Shown piece by piece: positions 29,062 through 35,996 of a stretch of DNA of 35,996 nucleotides. The stretch's first letter is position 1. Each line of letters starts with the position of its first letter. This stretch comes from Clostridiales bacterium UBA1316 (GTDB taxonomy: Bacteria > Bacillota > Clostridia > Oscillospirales > Oscillospiraceae), in assembly GCA_002307055.1 (NCBI GenBank), contig DBTM01000075.1, forward strand, positions 1 to 35,996, given 5' to 3'. The translations under genes were made by a program, and so were the position numbers. Below the pieces are notes generated by a model. The model saw only the letters and a list, made by a program, of their open reading frames with translations, did no database searches and was not told the DNA's origin.

Positions 29062-30243
29062 TTATTTCCCGTTCGCTTTCAGGATGGCATCGACGGTCAG
29101 TTGGTTCTTGATTGTATCAACATACGTTTGATACGTCACATCCGGATTGTAACGGTAGCAAAGGGTTTTCAGCACATCTGCCGTCACAGGGTGAGCATCC
29201 TTGGCTAAGAACACCGCGACATACGCATCTACGTTATCTTTTGTGACGAGCGACGTGGGAATGGCAAAGAACGGGGCTTTGCCGTCTGCGTCTTTGATCG
29301 GATGGCCGTCAAGCGCATTCATCAGAAGAGTCGGTGCGACGTCACAGGCAAGAGTGGTGCCGCCGCTGCCCGCAACGATCTGTCCGCTTGTGATGTATTT
29401 GGCGCTGCCCGCGTTTACAGCGGAGGTATAGCACTTTACGCCCTGGATACCGAGTGTATCAAGCGCAGTTAACGTGCCCTCGACATAGTCGCCGACCATA
29501 ATGTAGATGCAATTAACATCCTTGTTTGCCGAGAGCATGCTTGAAGCTTTTGCCAGGCACTCACTGTTATCAGTGCAGCGCTCCTCGGCAACAACAGTAC
29601 CGCCGCCTGCCTTGAAGCCTTCTGTAAAGCCCTTTGAGCGGTTATCCATATTGAGGTCTCCGATGTTGCCGCCTATGATGCACGCGGTCTTCGCGCCGTC
29701 GGCAAGCGCTTTTTCGGCCAGGATGCGCCCGTCCGCCTGAAGGTCGGATGCGGCGGCGCCTACGTAATACTCGTTCGAATTGGCGAGCTCAGTGCGGACA
29801 TCTGGTGTACCCGTGAAGATAGCCAGCGCAAACGGGATTTTTGCTTTCGCGGCTTCAATGCCCATCTGCGGAATTGTCGTCGCGCCCGCGCCTTGAATGA
29901 GCAGGCCGTTCACACCCTGTGAGATGAAGTTCTGAATATTCTGCAGCTCTTTATCGGCATTATTGTCGTCGCTGGCGCGATCGCTCGTCATGCCGATTGC
30001 TTTGAGGGCATACTCTTCCTCGTTGCCGTAAGCCGTCAGGACTGGTGCCGTTCCCCAGACATTCATTCCGAGATGATATGCTGTTGTCGGCGCGGAACTC
30101 CCGTCGCTCGTCCCAGCTGCCGTTGGCGACACGGAAGCCTGCGGCGATGTTGAGGCCTGTTCGGTCTTGCCGCCACACGCAGCGAGAGAGAAAATGCACG
30201 CAAACACGAGTATCAGTACAATAGCTGAATATACCTTTTTCAC
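29062..30243 (-). CDS. ABC transporter substrate-binding lipoprotein (periplasmic-binding type 1)
   Basis: A 393-residue lipoprotein. GTG 30243 follows AGAGGAGG and opens a signal sequence VKKVYSAIVLILVFACIFS with lipobox LAAC (Cys23), then a Ser/Thr/Ala-rich linker. The rest has the RbsB/xylose-like fold: GVNGLLIQGAGATTIPQ, LANSNEYYVGAAASD (second-lobe opening), GNIGDLNMDNRSKGF, VNCIYIMVGDYVEG. It feeds the two permeases and ATPase downstream. It is divergent from the two-component genes, which makes a sensing link likely. The ligand is not predictable; ordinary sugar-binding aromatic residues cannot be assigned with confidence. Confidence 0.92.
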   Translation of the reverse strand: MKKVYSAIVLILVFACIFSLAACGGKTEQASTSPQASVSPTAAGTSDGSSAPTTAYHLGMNVWGTAPVLTAYGNEEEYALKAIGMTSDRASDDNNADKELQNIQNFISQGVNGLLIQGAGATTIPQMGIEAAKAKIPFALAIFTGTPDVRTELANSNEYYVGAAASDLQADGRILAEKALADGAKTACIIGGNIGDLNMDNRSKGFTEGFKAGGGTVVAEERCTDNSECLAKASSMLSANKDVNCIYIMVGDYVEGTLTALDTLGIQGVKCYTSAVNAGSAKYITSGQIVAGSGGTTLACDVAPTLLMNALDGHPIKDADGKAPFFAIPTSLVTKDNVDAYVAVFLAKDAHPVTADVLKTLCYRYNPDVTYQTYVDTIKNQLTVDAILKANGK

Positions 30244-30322
30244 AAATTTTCCTCCTCTTTTTGGTTGTTGTATATTAATTATACCCATGCCTATTATAGC
30301 GGGGGCTTTATAGCGGGGGGAA

Positions 30323-30336
30323 GTGACTGCGGTCAC
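30323..30336. promoter_or_regulatory. Palindrome GTGAC-N4-GTCAC in the divergent region
   Basis: A 5+4+5 perfect inverted repeat about 80 bp upstream of the binding-protein start, next to a tandem TATAGCGGGGG repeat at about 30296-30320. It is a candidate site for the response regulator encoded at 31868 or another regulator. Nothing in the sequence fixes which. The rest of 30244-30534 holds no gene. Confidence 0.4.
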
Positions 30337-30534
30337 AACTTAACAAACAGGTATACAAATTAGGATTGTATTTTTGTGTACAATGATGATTTTTACCCGT
30401 ACGCATGGGCGTCTATGCAAACAAAAAGGGAAGCCCGAAGATAAAAATCCCTCGAACATCCCTTTTACTAATGATTATTTGGGGTATGAAGAGTGTAAAA
30501 AGGTTATGCAGGATATTTTGCTGTAGGAATTGAC

Positions 30535-30563
30535 TTGAATATAGACGGCCAGGAAGATACAAT
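30535..30563 (+). promoter_or_regulatory. Promoter of the two-component genes
   Basis: TTGAAT (30535-30540), a 17-bp spacer and TACAAT (30558-30563). The predicted transcript start is only about 13 bp ahead of the TTG start codon used for the kinase, so the leader is very short. Confidence 0.55.
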
Positions 30564-30582
30564 AATATAAACTGATATAAAT

Positions 30583-31866
30583 TTGAGACTGTGTGGTGTT
30601 ATTTTGGAAGCTTACCGGGAATTGCTGAAAAAAAACGAGGCAGAAGTTAACTGCCTCGCGTCCAGAGTATCGCGCATAGAACTTTATATCATGATACTTA
30701 TCGGGATTCTGTGCAAATATTATGTGATGTATGTACCAGGCTTTACACTCAGCCGGATGCTGGCTCTGATTCTTGCCCCGTTGCTTCTGCCGACAGTGTT
30801 TGTTGATGTGTTTCACATTAAAAAATCATGGGTCAAATATGCCGTATTGTCCTGTTCGGTCATTGCTTCGGGGCTGTGCTATGCGGCATTTACGTTTCAG
30901 CTGATGTTAATCCTGATTTTGCCGACGGTGGTTGCCGCATTGTACTATAATAAGCGCGTTATGATCGTCATTTGCGCAGAATCGGTGATCAACATCTTTT
31001 TTTCACATATCCTCAGTAATTACATCATGTTTGCACAGATTCTGGAGCCGTTTAAAGGCATCAGGAATATTATTCAGTTTGCCGCGATGCCCAGAATCTT
31101 CATTTACCTCTGTTTCGCAGTCGTATTTTGTATACTCAGCAACAGAACGTCAGCCCTCATGCTCAACATCCATCGCGTGACTCAGGAGGTAGAGCTTCTC
31201 GAGCTTCGCAACTCAATGACCGATAAAGTCGCCCGGTATGAGGAGCGGGAGAAGATCAGCCGTGATATACACAACAGCGTCGGTCATACAATCACAGCGG
31301 CGATCATGGCCATTGATGCGGCGGAAGCCATCCGCGGCGTCAGCGCTGAAATGGCCGATACCAAGGTAGCGGCAGCTGGGGAGCGTATGCGCGAAAGCCT
31401 TCAGGTAATCAGGAAAAGCGTCCGGCTTGTGGACAGCAGGGATACCTCTGTATCCCTGGGGGATCTCGTAAAAACGCTGACCATATGCCTCAGGCAGTTT
31501 GAAATGGACGCCAACATGCGCATTCGCAGTAATTTAGGAGATATCCCCGCAGATGTCCTCTGCATGTTTATCAGCGCGGAACATGCCCGTTTCCTTTACG
31601 GTACCACACAGGAGTGCCTGACAAACAGCGTCAAGCACGGAAAAGCAAGCAATGTGACTCTAAACATGCGTTTCGGCGGCGATTATATTGAAATGGTGGT
31701 AACTGACAATGGCTTCGGGCAGCTGCCGTCCAAGGCGGAGGAAAGTAAGGGCTTTGGGCTGAAAAAAATCGAGTCATATCTGAAAGCCAACGGCGGATAT
31801 ATAACCTGCCGGAGCGGGCCGGGTTTTTCGGTGACAATCTGGCTGCCGATTGAGGTGACTGACTAG
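30583..31866 (+). CDS. Sensor histidine kinase, NarL-partner (HisKA_3) type
   Basis: A 427-residue membrane kinase. Five or six hydrophobic segments lie between about 30 and 205 (IELYIMILIGILCKYYVMY to FIYLCFAVVFCILS). A coiled-coil linker precedes the dimerisation box EREKISRDIHNSVGHT with His230 as the phospho-acceptor. HATPase_c motifs are TQECLTNSVKHG (N box) and VTDNGFG (G1), then GFGLKKIESYL (G2). No large extracellular domain is present, so the signal may be membrane-bound or come from the divergent transporter. The start is TTG 30583, as an in-frame stop lies 12 bases upstream; the exact start is uncertain. Confidence 0.88.
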   Translation: MRLCGVILEAYRELLKKNEAEVNCLASRVSRIELYIMILIGILCKYYVMYVPGFTLSRMLALILAPLLLPTVFVDVFHIKKSWVKYAVLSCSVIASGLCYAAFTFQLMLILILPTVVAALYYNKRVMIVICAESVINIFFSHILSNYIMFAQILEPFKGIRNIIQFAAMPRIFIYLCFAVVFCILSNRTSALMLNIHRVTQEVELLELRNSMTDKVARYEEREKISRDIHNSVGHTITAAIMAIDAAEAIRGVSAEMADTKVAAAGERMRESLQVIRKSVRLVDSRDTSVSLGDLVKTLTICLRQFEMDANMRIRSNLGDIPADVLCMFISAEHARFLYGTTQECLTNSVKHGKASNVTLNMRFGGDYIEMVVTDNGFGQLPSKAEESKGFGLKKIESYLKANGGYITCRSGPGFSVTIWLPIEVTD

Positions 31867-31867
31867 C

Positions 31868-32527
31868 GTGAAAAAAATTACGAAGATAATCCTGGTGGAT
31901 GATGAGCCGCTCCTGCTGGAGAGCCTGGAGCTCATCTTTTTTATGGAAGACGATTTTGCGGTGGTGGGTACGGCGACAGATGGCGCCGCCGCACTCAAGC
32001 TTCTCGAAAACTGCAGCGCCGATATCGCACTGGTCGATCTCAGAATGGTTGGTATGGATGGGCTTGAGCTCATCCGAAAGCTGCGGGCTCAGTATAGTCA
32101 TATGAAAATTCTGGTGTTGACAACCTTTTATGATGAGAAAAACATTATTTCGGCGATTCAAAATGGCGCCGACGGCTATATTTTAAAGGACGCCGGCCGG
32201 GAAGCCCTGGTCAACGCCGCGCGCAGCGTTCTGGAAGGGCAAAGTACACTTGATAAAAAGGTGATGTCCGCTCTCGCGGCTTATATGGGAAAAGTGCGGC
32301 TGCCCGAAGCGCCTACCGCGAGAAGCAGGGTGTTTTTGCAAAATATGACAGAAAGGGAGCTGGATATATGCCGCTTTCTGGCGGAAGGCTATACAAACAG
32401 CGAAATTGCTTCGCGGCTGTATCTCACGGAAGGCACTGTTAAAAACTATATCTCCAGCATCTATGACAAGACTGAGATCCGAGACCGGGCTTCGCTCGCT
32501 GTTTACTTATCTAAAATCCTGAAATGA
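31868..32527 (+). CDS. Response regulator, NarL/FixJ (LuxR-HTH) family
   Basis: A 219-residue two-domain regulator. The receiver (1-120) has DDEP acidic pocket residues, phospho-acceptor Asp57 in LVDLRM, Thr in LVLTTFYD and Lys in YILKDAG. The LuxR-type helix-turn-helix (about 155-215) reads MTERELDICRFLAEGYTNSE then IASRLYLTEGTVKNYISSIY. Start is GTG 31868, one base after the kinase stop, with GAGGTG 10 bp upstream. It is the cognate partner of the kinase and probably acts on the ABC operon or on the TRAP binding-protein gene beyond it, which is inference. Confidence 0.93.
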   Translation: MKKITKIILVDDEPLLLESLELIFFMEDDFAVVGTATDGAAALKLLENCSADIALVDLRMVGMDGLELIRKLRAQYSHMKILVLTTFYDEKNIISAIQNGADGYILKDAGREALVNAARSVLEGQSTLDKKVMSALAAYMGKVRLPEAPTARSRVFLQNMTERELDICRFLAEGYTNSEIASRLYLTEGTVKNYISSIYDKTEIRDRASLAVYLSKILK

Positions 32528-32581
32528 GAATTCATTGCGACTGAAATTCACGCTCAGTTCATGATAACCCCATTCAATTTC

Positions 32582-33745
32582 TTAACCCTTGAAATCCTCA
32601 ATGCTGATGCTCTGCGTCCAAGGCTCGGCATACTTGGCGGAATAACGGGAGACAATTTCCATGCACTTGTCATAGATAACCTGTCCGTCAAGACCAAAAC
32701 CGTTTAGGTATTCTATATACTGCTTGTGGACTTTCTCTTTAACTGCATCGCTGGTGAAGTATGCGTAGAGCGCATCGGACGGTTTGTAAATTTCCACACC
32801 GTACTCCTTGGCGTGATCATAGATCCACGCGCGGGTGGAATCCCAATAGATACCGGCCATTTCCGAGGCGTATTCGTTTGAATATTTATCGATAATGCCC
32901 TGAAGGTCGGCTGGCAGCGACTCGTACTTTTTCTTGTTCATCAGCATAAAGATTGGGGAGCCGGGTGTCGGATAATCCATGATGTAATGGAGGTTTTCAT
33001 AAAGCTTGAAGGCTGAAATATTATGCCAGTCGTTCAGGCAACCGTCGATAACGCCTTTTTGGAGCATCTCATACGTATCAGGCGTGGCAACGGTCATGGG
33101 ACTCATACCGACGGAACTGCACCACAGAGCGCAGGTGGAGCCGGGGGCGCGGATGCGCAGCCCCTGAATATCGTCCACGGTTGTCAGCTTTTTGGTTGTT
33201 GTGCTGATGGGGGCGTACGTACAGCTTCCGAGCATGATAACCTTAAAATCACGGTACTCGTTCCGGAAAGCCGGTACTTCTTTAAACATATCCTGCATCA
33301 CATCGCAGCCCATACGCGCGCAGGTGATGCCGGACAGCGGGAGCTGGATAAACTCGGAGATCGGGAATTGACCGGAATATATCGTCGCGGCACTCCAGCA
33401 GATATCCGCCGTGTCGGCTAAGACGGCGTTGACGGAATCATCCGCGCCGACGAGAGAACCGCCATGATAGTAGATGAACTTAATACGCCCACCGGAAGCA
33501 TCTGCGACCTTCTTGCCCCACGCTTCAACATACTGCCCGCAGATGCTAGTGGCAGGATCGTGGTTTTGAACGATCAGTTCGTAAACTTCGCCGTCAGAGG
33601 AAGTCTGCGTACCCGCAGATACAGAAGCGTTCGCACTGGGGGCTGCGCTGGTTTTCAACCTGGAGTCAGTGGAATTACAGCCCGCCAGAGCCATAAGATT
33701 GAGCGCAATAATGACAGCGAGAAGCAACGCGATGTTTTTCTTCAT
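32582..33745 (-). CDS. TRAP transporter substrate-binding lipoprotein (DctP family)
   Basis: A 387-residue lipoprotein. ATG 33745 follows GGAAGG and opens signal sequence MKKNIALLLAVIIALNLMA with lipobox ALAGC (Cys23). DctP family elements are VEAWGKKVADASGGRIKF, the GLRIRAPGSTCAL segment with the carboxylate-binding Arg expected in TRAP proteins, GVIDGCLNDW and PGSPIFMLMNKKKYESLP. The DctQ and DctM membrane subunits are absent, so it may serve a transporter elsewhere or act as a receptor. It lies 58 bp after the asparagine-synthetase-like gene and might be co-transcribed. An in-frame ATG at 33814 overlaps that gene and has no ribosome site. Confidence 0.9.
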   Translation of the reverse strand: MKKNIALLLAVIIALNLMALAGCNSTDSRLKTSAAPSANASVSAGTQTSSDGEVYELIVQNHDPATSICGQYVEAWGKKVADASGGRIKFIYYHGGSLVGADDSVNAVLADTADICWSAATIYSGQFPISEFIQLPLSGITCARMGCDVMQDMFKEVPAFRNEYRDFKVIMLGSCTYAPISTTTKKLTTVDDIQGLRIRAPGSTCALWCSSVGMSPMTVATPDTYEMLQKGVIDGCLNDWHNISAFKLYENLHYIMDYPTPGSPIFMLMNKKKYESLPADLQGIIDKYSNEYASEMAGIYWDSTRAWIYDHAKEYGVEIYKPSDALYAYFTSDAVKEKVHKQYIEYLNGFGLDGQVIYDKCMEIVSRYSAKYAEPWTQSISIEDFKG

Positions 33746-33803
33746 ACGTTTCCTTCCAAGATTATCATAGCAGCTTAGACGGCTTGAGGATACTGTCATT
33801 AAT

Positions 33804-35660
33804 TTAACCATCAAACCGGCTATTTAAATCATAATCCGCCGTAAAGAACCCGCAGGAAAAGCCCGGCAGCAAATGCTTACTGCATTCGAGCATCAGAGAT
33901 GCATTCGTCTCTCCGCGCTTTAACCGGCTTAAGATACTTTCCATATATGGAAGATTGATGATTTCTCCGGCCATTGACGACTGGCTGATATACGCCAGGG
34001 CACTTTCGGCATAATCCATATTCTCCCTGATCCTCGGCAAAATGTCCGCCCCCTGACGGCCTCGGTGACGGTTGAGCCTGTTTTCGTCTGGTAAGATGCC
34101 CTTCATACCCAGCCGCATGACGCGCCTGTCCATACCGTCCCGGAAATATATATTTTCCGGCAATGATAGCAAAAAACGGATAAGCTCCACATCTGATGTC
34201 GGGTCACGGAATTCCACACCACTCATAAAACCCATTTGATAGTGGACATCGAACAGCCCCATATTGAGCTCCTGCAAGGCTGCTTGTCCTTTTTCTTTCG
34301 GCGGCTGCCACGCTTCACTACGTTGAATTTGCTTGAAATTTTCGGTATGCAGCAATGCCGGATTCACTGACGGATACTTATCCTCCGGTTTTTTCATCTG
34401 ATGAGAAAGCTCTTTTTTTGTTCCGGCAATATTTTGCCGGAATTTATATCCTGGATATTTTATGTATCTTTTCCATGGGACACCCGGAAAAAACAGGCTT
34501 TTCGGAAAAAGCTTTATATGCTGCGGTGACCAGGAGACAGTACCGTTGCCGAATTGCCCGAGCAGCACGGCGGCGCAGCCGTTTGCAGCGGCCTCAGCTA
34601 AAACATCCTCCATCCAATAATAATTGGCACAAGTCCATTGCGGTCGGCCCGTCAGGACTTCCTGCCGCCAGACCGAACGAATCGGATTCGTCTGCGCGCA
34701 ATCAATCAGGCGATGTATGATATTGGGATAGCTTTTGGAAACATTTGACGCCATTTCGCTTTCGTCGCTCAGTAAATAGGATGTTGCGTAAGCTTCCGCG
34801 GGATATTTTGGAACCGCAGTCCACGCATATAGCTTTTGCTCAGTCTGGCTGAGCGCACGGGCTGCCAGAGCGCATACGGACCCAGAATCCAACCCCGCAC
34901 TGAGGGTTGCGCCGATGCTGCCATCAGGCTCCAGCCGCGCTTTAACAGCCCCGGCGTACAAAGCCGCGAATTGCTCAAGCGCATCTTCTTCACTGACCAT
35001 AGTCTGGCGCTTCTCCCAGCTCGGTCGCCAATACTCTTTAATATGGAACTGCCCGCACGACAGATGCAGTACCGACGCCGGGGGCAATTGCACAATCTCG
35101 CGGTACGGACTCTCATCCGGCTCCGGTAAACCGGCGGTACACAGGACCAGCATAAGGGCCTTGATATCCACGCCGGCTCGCTTGCCCTCCAGCTCTGTCA
35201 GCGCTCTCAGATTGGTCGAAAACGCAAATGATGTACCCTCCATGCGATAATAGGACGATGAAAAGCCCCAGGATCGGATAAGATAAAGTTCTTTAACCTC
35301 TTTTAAATAGACAGCAAACATCCAGTCCCCATTAATATGCTGAGGTGTTTCAGCACCCCATCGGCGCCAAGCCATGCAGACAAGCGCAGCGTCCGCCGTC
35401 AGCCGGGCGCAGGATAACTCATTATAAAGCGCTCCTCTATTGTATATAGATCCGGAAATAACTGCTGTCATATCCGGTGTATCAGCATACATGGAATCAA
35501 GCTTTTCGAGCGGTCCGGCACAAACAATCAGCAATGTCTGGTCATCCGCACCGACCGCATGAACTCGATACGGCATCGCAAACGGATTGAGCCGCTGTAC
35601 CATCTGCAATGTCTCATTTGCGTCTCCGTGACGCATCATGCCGTAGAAACCTGTGGGCAT
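33804..35660 (-). CDS. Asparagine-synthetase-like protein, candidate lasso-peptide macrolactam cyclase
   Basis: A 618-residue protein. The N-terminal half has the class-II amidotransferase-like fold (VISGSIYNRGALYNEL, INGDWMFAVYLKE), but the catalytic Cys expected right after the initiator Met is missing (MPTGFYGMM), so no glutaminase activity. The C-terminal half is the asparagine-synthetase ATP-pyrophosphatase domain with the PPi loop SAGLDSGSV at about 254-262 (usual SGGxDS). Lasso cyclases are such proteins: they adenylate an Asp or Glu side chain and close a ring on the core N-terminus. The precursor-like ORF upstream supports this. ATG 35660 has GGAAGG 9 bp ahead; 35669 abuts it. Confidence 0.8.
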   Translation of the reverse strand: MPTGFYGMMRHGDANETLQMVQRLNPFAMPYRVHAVGADDQTLLIVCAGPLEKLDSMYADTPDMTAVISGSIYNRGALYNELSCARLTADAALVCMAWRRWGAETPQHINGDWMFAVYLKEVKELYLIRSWGFSSSYYRMEGTSFAFSTNLRALTELEGKRAGVDIKALMLVLCTAGLPEPDESPYREIVQLPPASVLHLSCGQFHIKEYWRPSWEKRQTMVSEEDALEQFAALYAGAVKARLEPDGSIGATLSAGLDSGSVCALAARALSQTEQKLYAWTAVPKYPAEAYATSYLLSDESEMASNVSKSYPNIIHRLIDCAQTNPIRSVWRQEVLTGRPQWTCANYYWMEDVLAEAAANGCAAVLLGQFGNGTVSWSPQHIKLFPKSLFFPGVPWKRYIKYPGYKFRQNIAGTKKELSHQMKKPEDKYPSVNPALLHTENFKQIQRSEAWQPPKEKGQAALQELNMGLFDVHYQMGFMSGVEFRDPTSDVELIRFLLSLPENIYFRDGMDRRVMRLGMKGILPDENRLNRHRGRQGADILPRIRENMDYAESALAYISQSSMAGEIINLPYMESILSRLKRGETNASLMLECSKHLLPGFSCGFFTADYDLNSRFDG

Positions 35661-35817
35661 CCTCATCATCCTTCCGGCAGCATCCTCATGCTTTTTGTGC
35701 TGTAAACATCACATATCGTTGTTCAGTGTATTCTATCATATCTCGGGTAATCTTCTCAATCACAATAATTCTCAGCGATAATGCTTTATTTCTGCGTTTC
35801 TTGATGCAGACACATAC

Positions 35818-35847
35818 GGACCATCCCAGCCTTAGCCGGGATGGTCC
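35818..35847 (-). terminator. Hairpin between the precursor-like gene and the cyclase candidate
   Basis: GGACCATCCC (35818-35827) pairs with GGGATGGTCC (35838-35847), with further GC pairs toward a small loop. There is no T-run on the reverse strand, so partial termination or mRNA protection is more likely than full stop. In RiPP operons such a structure commonly gives excess precursor transcript. Confidence 0.65.
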
Positions 35848-35885
35848 GGACTTTATTATGCGTTACTTATCGCTTTTAGTGATGT

Positions 35886-35996
35886 TTACGACCCCCATTG
35901 TTCCGGGAAATCCTCCGGCCAGACGCCGTCGCTTGAGTCGCCCACCCAGCCGCTCTGCGTTATTTTGCTGAATTCGCCGAGCTCCTTAAGCTCCGG
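35886..35996 (-). CDS. C-terminal part of a lasso-peptide-like precursor
   Basis: The reverse-strand frame is open to the window edge and gives 36 residues then TAA. The first 14 read PELKELGEFSKITQ: P-x-L-x-x-x-G-x-F then Thr, the lasso leader signature. If Thr13 is leader position -2, as in known precursors, the core is SGWVGDSSD then GVWPEDFPEQWGS, 22 residues with Ser1 and Asp9, allowing a nine-residue macrolactam. The core ends in Ser. The gene's start lies beyond 35996, so length and leader are incomplete. The adjoining cyclase-type gene gives strong context support. It is too short and too partial for family certainty. Confidence 0.72.
   Translation of the reverse strand, partial: PELKELGEFSKITQSGWVGDSSDGVWPEDFPEQWGS

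Noticed and set aside
30424..30470. AAAAGGGA...TCCCTTTT inverted repeat between the divergent ABC and kinase genes.
   Set aside because: The 8-bp arms enclose a loop of more than 25 bases and there is no gene end nearby, so neither a terminator nor an operator is supported.

Overview
The window looks like part of the chromosome of an anaerobic, low-to-mid GC Clostridia-type Firmicute. The signs are ferredoxin-type MinD ATPases, an MrpORP protein, a NifH-like protein, a three-subunit molybdenum hydroxylase, rbs-type ABC and TRAP binding lipoproteins, and strong AGGAGG ribosome binding sites. No organism name is claimed.

Region 1 (1-18557) is a metallocluster/molybdenum island. It holds, in order: the C-terminal half of a NifH-family iron protein; a MoeA-family protein; a DUF4213/DUF364 protein; three DUF169 paralogues (one reverse, two in tandem forward); a DUF134 (UPF0251) DNA-binding protein; a divergent molybdenum hydroxylase (a [2Fe-2S] subunit with an N-terminal C2H2 zinc finger, a Mo-binding subunit with altered active-site motifs, and a flavin subunit with a complete GltD-like module nested in it); then an operon for NifU-type scaffold, NifX/ORP-type protein, two ferredoxin-MinD ATPases and an MrpORP fusion; and finally a COG0523 GTPase, a His-rich-tail protein, a second DUF364 protein and a DUF5714-like protein. 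No NifD, NifK, NifE, NifN or radical-SAM NifB is visible.

The main finding is a shared DNA motif, close to CRTATGYCAAYAACCG and often reading TTGACATATG. It occurs exactly twice in each of four intergenic regions (near 3.7, 6.2, 11.85 and 21.95 kb). In four of the eight copies it overlaps a -35 box with a good -10 box 16-17 bp away. These regions drive the DUF169 pair, the DUF134 gene and the hydroxylase divergently, the NifU/ORP operon, and a solitary NifX/ORP gene. DUF134 is the natural candidate regulator, so this looks like a small local regulon. A 30-codon leader ORF ahead of nifU resembles the C-terminal part of DUF134.

Region 2 (18611-25220) is decayed. MOSC, small thioredoxin and ArsR genes are intact. 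A UPF0718-type permease (two frameshifts), a 5'-truncated and frameshifted lgt, a molybdopterin-oxidoreductase scrap, an unidentified gene fragment, a frameshifted and truncated LysR gene and an IS4-family insertion sequence (one frameshift) surround the solitary NifX/ORP gene. The IS sits inside a 13-bp-stem palindrome and has a clear target duplication.

Region 3 (25467-33745) is transport and signalling: a reverse rbs-type ABC operon (binding lipoprotein, permease, double ATPase, permease), a divergent NarL-type two-component system, and a reverse TRAP binding lipoprotein.

Region 4 (33804-35996, reverse) looks like the start of a lasso-peptide locus. An asparagine-synthetase-like cyclase candidate lacking the glutaminase Cys follows a partial precursor that carries PxLxxxGxF and a Thr, then a core beginning with Ser and having Asp at position 9. 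A strong hairpin separates the two genes. The leader start and any B1/B2 genes would lie beyond the window.
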